Below, piece by piece: positions 48,712 through 51,251 of a stretch of 51,251 bases of DNA. Origin of the DNA: W0P28-013 sp963621145 (GTDB lineage Bacteria; Bacteroidota; Bacteroidia; Bacteroidales; Paludibacteraceae). The DNA lies in NCBI GenBank assembly GCA_963621145.1, contig CAVFDI010000003.1:1-51251 (forward strand), read 5' to 3'. Both the position numbers and the translations under genes were made by a program. Below the pieces are notes generated by a model that was given only the letters and a program-made list of their open reading frames with translations, had not been told where the DNA came from and searched no databases. Position 1 is the stretch's first letter. The number at the start of each line of letters is the position of its first letter.

Positions 48712-50871
48712 ATGAAAATTTACCAAGCCAACGAAATCAAGAACATCTCGTTGATGGGAAGTTCGGGAGCAGGAAAGACCACCCTTGTAGAAGCCATGCT
48801 CTACGAGAGTGGCGTGATAAAACGCCGCGGCACCATCGATGCCAAAAACACCGTATCGGACTATTTCCCCGTGGAGCAAGAATACGGCTATTCGGTATTC
48901 CCAACCGTAATCCACGCTGAATGGCTCGGCAAAAAACTGAATATAATAGACTGTCCAGGCAACGACGATTTCATTGGTGGCGCCATCACCTCGATGGAAG
49001 TTACCGACCAAGCCGTGATACTGGTAAATACTCAATATGGTGTAGAAGTAGGCACGCAAAACCACTTCCGCTACACCGAGCAACTGAAAAAACCAGTCAT
49101 CTTCCTTTGCAACCAACTCGACACCGAAAAATCGGACTTTAACAAAACCGTGGAGCAACTGCGCGAAAGTTTTGGTCCGAAAGTGGTGCTGGTGCAATAT
49201 CCACTGAACATCGGTCCAGAATTCAATGCTGTGATTGATGTGCTGCTGATGAAGATGTATCGCTGGAAACCCGAAGGCGGTGCGCCCGAAATTCTGCCAA
49301 TCCCCGACGCCGAGATGGAGCGCGCCAACGACCTTCACAACAAACTGATTGAGGCCGCCGCCGAAAACGACGAAGGTCTGATGGACAAATACTTTGAGCA
49401 GGGTTCGCTGTCGGAAGATGAGATGCGCGCAGGCATTCGCAAAGGCCTCGTTGGGCGCGACATTTTCCCAGTATTCTGCGTCTGCTCGGGTCGATCGATG
49501 GGCGTGCGCCGCTTGATGGAATTCCTTGGAAATGTGGTACCATTCGTTACCGACATGCCCCAACCCGTCACCACCAAAGGCGAAGAAATTGCTCCCGATC
49601 CAAATGGTCCGACTAGCATTTTTGTGTTCAAAACAAGCGTAGAACCGCACATTGGCGAAGTTTCGTACTTCAAAGTGATGAGCGGCACACTGCATGCTGG
49701 CGACGACCTCACAAACATCAGCCGCAACCAAGGCAAAGAGCGCATCAGCCAAATTTTCTCCGTATCGGGACAAAACCGCGAGGAGGTGGACCAAATGGTG
49801 GCTGGCGACATAGGCGCAACTGTAAAACTGAAAGACACACGCACGGGCAACACGCTCGACGGCAAAGGCTGCGAGTACGAGTTCCCAAGCATTAAATATC
49901 CCGATCCAAAATATCGTCGTGCCATTCGTCCGCAAGCCCACGGCGAAGAGGAGAAACTCAGTGCCATTCTCACACGCATGCACGAGGAAGATCCGACTTG
50001 GATTGTAGAACAATCGAAAGAATTGAAGCAGACCATCGTCTACGGTCAGGGCGAATTCCACCTGCGCACGCTAAAATGGCGCATCGAGAACAACGACAAA
50101 CTGCCAATCGTATTCGAAGAACCGAAAATTCCATATCGCGAGACCATCACCAAGGCGGCGCGTGCCGACTATCGCCACAAAAAGCAGTCGGGCGGCGCAG
50201 GTCAGTTTGGCGAGGTTCACCTGATAGTGGAGCCTTACACCGAAGGAATGCCTGTTCCTGAGACATTCAAATTTGGCGGTCAAGAGTTCAAAATCAGCGT
50301 TCGCGACACGCAAGAGATTCCGTTGGAATGGGGCGGCAAATTGGTGTTCATCAACAGCATTGTGGGCGGTGCCATCGACGCACGCTTCCTGCCAGCCATT
50401 CTGAAAGGCGTGATGGACCGCATGGAGCAAGGTCCGCTCACAGGCTCGTATGCGCGCGATGTGCGTGTGATTGTGTACGACGGCAAGATGCACCCAGTCG
50501 ACTCGAACGAAATTTCGTTCCGTCTGGCAGGTCGCAACGCCTTTGCCGAAGCCTTCAAAAACGCAGGTCCGAAAGTGATGGAGCCAGTCTACGACCTCGA
50601 AGTGCTTGTTCCGAGCGATCGCATGGGCGATGTGATGGGCGATTTGCAAGGACGCCGCGCCATAATCATGGGCATGGAGAGCGTTCGCGGATTCGAGAAA
50701 CTGACGGCCAAAGTGCCGCTAAAAGAGTTGTCGAACTACTCCACTTCGCTCAGTTCGCTGAGCGGCGGTCGCGCATCGTTCACCATGAAGTTTGCCTCGT
50801 ACGAACTCTGCCCAGCCGATGTTCAGGACAAACTGTTGAAGGACTACGAAGCCACTCAGACCGAAGAATAA
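48712..50871 (+). CDS. Elongation factor G paralog of the EF-G2 type, altered GTPase motifs
   Basis: 719 residues with full EF-G domain order I-V. The P-loop is intact (GSSGAGKTT, 16-24), but switch I reads QEYGYSVFPTV (56-66) where EF-G has RGITI, G3 is DCPGN (80-84) where EF-G has DTPGH with the catalytic His, and G4 is NQLD (134-137) instead of NKxD. Domain IV shows the typical SGGAGQFGEV (about 487-496). A Bacteroides EF-G2 has been reported to support translocation without GTP hydrolysis and to be induced on carbon starvation; this protein is probably its orthologue. A canonical fusA should exist elsewhere. Monocistronic, with a strong terminator. Confidence 0.88.
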   Translation: MKIYQANEIKNISLMGSSGAGKTTLVEAMLYESGVIKRRGTIDAKNTVSDYFPVEQEYGYSVFPTVIHAEWLGKKLNIIDCPGNDDFIGGAITSMEVTDQAVILVNTQYGVEVGTQNHFRYTEQLKKPVIFLCNQLDTEKSDFNKTVEQLRESFGPKVVLVQYPLNIGPEFNAVIDVLLMKMYRWKPEGGAPEILPIPDAEMERANDLHNKLIEAAAENDEGLMDKYFEQGSLSEDEMRAGIRKGLVGRDIFPVFCVCSGRSMGVRRLMEFLGNVVPFVTDMPQPVTTKGEEIAPDPNGPTSIFVFKTSVEPHIGEVSYFKVMSGTLHAGDDLTNISRNQGKERISQIFSVSGQNREEVDQMVAGDIGATVKLKDTRTGNTLDGKGCEYEFPSIKYPDPKYRRAIRPQAHGEEEKLSAILTRMHEEDPTWIVEQSKELKQTIVYGQGEFHLRTLKWRIENNDKLPIVFEEPKIPYRETITKAARADYRHKKQSGGAGQFGEVHLIVEPYTEGMPVPETFKFGGQEFKISVRDTQEIPLEWGGKLVFINSIVGGAIDARFLPAILKGVMDRMEQGPLTGSYARDVRVIVYDGKMHPVDSNEISFRLAGRNAFAEAFKNAGPKVMEPVYDLEVLVPSDRMGDVMGDLQGRRAIIMGMESVRGFEKLTAKVPLKELSNYSTSLSSLSGGRASFTMKFASYELCPADVQDKLLKDYEATQTEE

Positions 50872-50884
50872 ACACTCTTCAACA

Positions 50885-50929
50885 TCAAAAAAAATGGCGT
50901 CGCCTTTTCATCGGGGCGACGCTTTTTTT
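50885..50929 (+). terminator. Terminator of the EF-G paralog
   Basis: GCGTCGCC (50897-50904) pairs with GGCGACGC (50915-50922) around a 10-base loop, followed by seven T. An A-rich run precedes it. Confidence 0.9.
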
Positions 50930-50957
50930 GCAGGAAATTTGGTCGTGCGGCATAATT

Positions 50958-51021
50958 TTCAATTTTCAATTTTCAAATTTGTGGGGTATCATTTTTCGGG
51001 AGAATAATCATTCGCCCCTAC
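50958..51021. repeat. TTTTCAA heptamers and REP-like hairpin
   Basis: Three TTTTCAA units lie at about 50958-50980. GGGAGAAT (50998-51005) can pair imperfectly with ATTCGCCCC (51010-51018), and CCCCTAC resembles the ends of the REP-like palindromes. Nothing else is seen between the EF-G terminator and the tRNA promoter. Confidence 0.6.
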
Positions 51022-51067
51022 ATTTCGCCACTTTATGAATTTTACAACTTTACGAACGTTTTACTCG

Positions 51068-51096
51068 TTTGGTTTACAAAAAAATTGCTATCTTTG
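51068..51096 (+). promoter_or_regulatory. Promoter of tRNA-Gly
   Basis: TTTG (51068-51071), a 17-base spacer and TATCTTTG (51089-51096). Start near 51103, 10 nt before the mature tRNA. Confidence 0.75.
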
Positions 51097-51112
51097 CAGC
51101 GCAAAAAGAAGT

Positions 51113-51185
51113 GCGGCAGTAGCTCAGTTGGTAGAGCATCAGCTTCCCAAGCTGAGGGTCGCGAGTTCGAGCCTCGTTTGCCGCT
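51113..51185 (+). tRNA. tRNA-Gly (CCC)
   Basis: 73 nt cloverleaf: acceptor GCGGCAG / TTGCCGC (one G-T pair), D-arm GCTC/GAGC, anticodon stem TCAGC/GCTGA with loop TTCCCAA (anticodon CCC at 51146-51148), T-arm GCGAG/CTCGT with loop TTCGAGC, discriminator T. CCA is not encoded. Confidence 0.95.
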
Positions 51186-51216
51186 CATACATAAGATAAA
51201 AGCCTGAAAATCAGCG

Positions 51217-51251
51217 AATTGCTTCAATTTCTATACGGAGTTGAAGCAATT
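51217..51251. repeat. 11-bp inverted repeat at the window end
   Basis: AATTGCTTCAA (51217-51227) and TTGAAGCAATT (51241-51251) are perfect complements around 13 bases. It may be the tRNA terminator or the start of an element that continues beyond the window. Confidence 0.7.

Noticed and set aside
51042..51227. Short open frame on the minus strand at the right end
   Set aside because: It runs antisense through tRNA-Gly and has no other support.

Overview
The window is a stretch of chromosome from a member of the Bacteroidetes, most likely order Bacteroidales. The evidence is the promoter type (TTTG, a spacer of about 19-20 bases, then TAnnTTTG, seen cleanly at least six times), tRNA genes without an encoded CCA, TonB-dependent receptors beside DUF4249 lipoproteins, type IX secretion C-terminal tails on secreted nucleases, families largely confined to the phylum (BT_3928/DoxX-like, DUF1599, DUF4491, the EF-G2 paralog), and the near-absence of Shine-Dalgarno sequences. 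No phage, integrase, transposase, rRNA or CRISPR array is visible.

Layout. 1-4007 (minus strand, noticeably AT-rich): lipoprotein, TonB-dependent receptor and DUF4249 lipoprotein behind one promoter, with a 10-G tract in the leader. 4429-10739 (minus): lpxH, sufT-like, mazG, then a tight three-gene unit of thioredoxin-fold lipoprotein, secreted endonuclease I and lipoprotein. 10791-12766 (minus, AT-rich): a type II restriction-modification pair, followed upstream by cysS. 14459-19626 (plus): an ATPase/STAS-like pair that resembles a partner-switch module, YitT, a small Bacteroidetes protein and a large outer-membrane receptor. 19642-28272: folE, SPOR, tpiA, BT_3928-like and DUF1599 on the minus strand, interrupted by a block carrying a compact DUF4062 protein, leuS and a RhuM/Fic protein. 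28412-32243: Na/Pi transporter and TGS-uridine kinase-like enzyme. 32365-35028: a strong promoter, a folded non-coding RNA, an EcoRI-family adenine methyltransferase, four helically phased 11-bp repeats and a DUF262-HNH nuclease. 35117-41706 (minus): porin-like protein, imelysin, di-heme oxidoreductase and cytochrome c maturation protein, likely iron/heme related. 42124-51251: DUF4491, small lipoproteins, pdxB, tRNA-fMet, pssA, a second and larger secreted endonuclease I, an EF-G2-type paralog with altered GTPase motifs, and tRNA-Gly(CCC).

How the parts work together. Housekeeping genes (cysS, leuS, tpiA, folE, pdxB, pssA, lpxH, mazG) are interleaved with accessory, mostly AT-richer genes that look like defence or conflict modules: type II R-M, ATPase plus STAS-like, DUF4062, RhuM-Fic, and RNA-methyltransferase-HNH. 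Two paralogous T9SS-exported nucleases suggest extracellular nucleic acid is degraded for nutrients.

Most striking observations. (1) The 32365-35028 locus has a nested, pseudoknot-capable RNA ending in a U-run just before a methyltransferase whose start is preceded by a 9-bp hairpin. (2) A family of 7-8-bp-period repeats fills intergenic spaces and often begins exactly at stop codons. (3) The EF-G paralog lacks the catalytic histidine of switch II.
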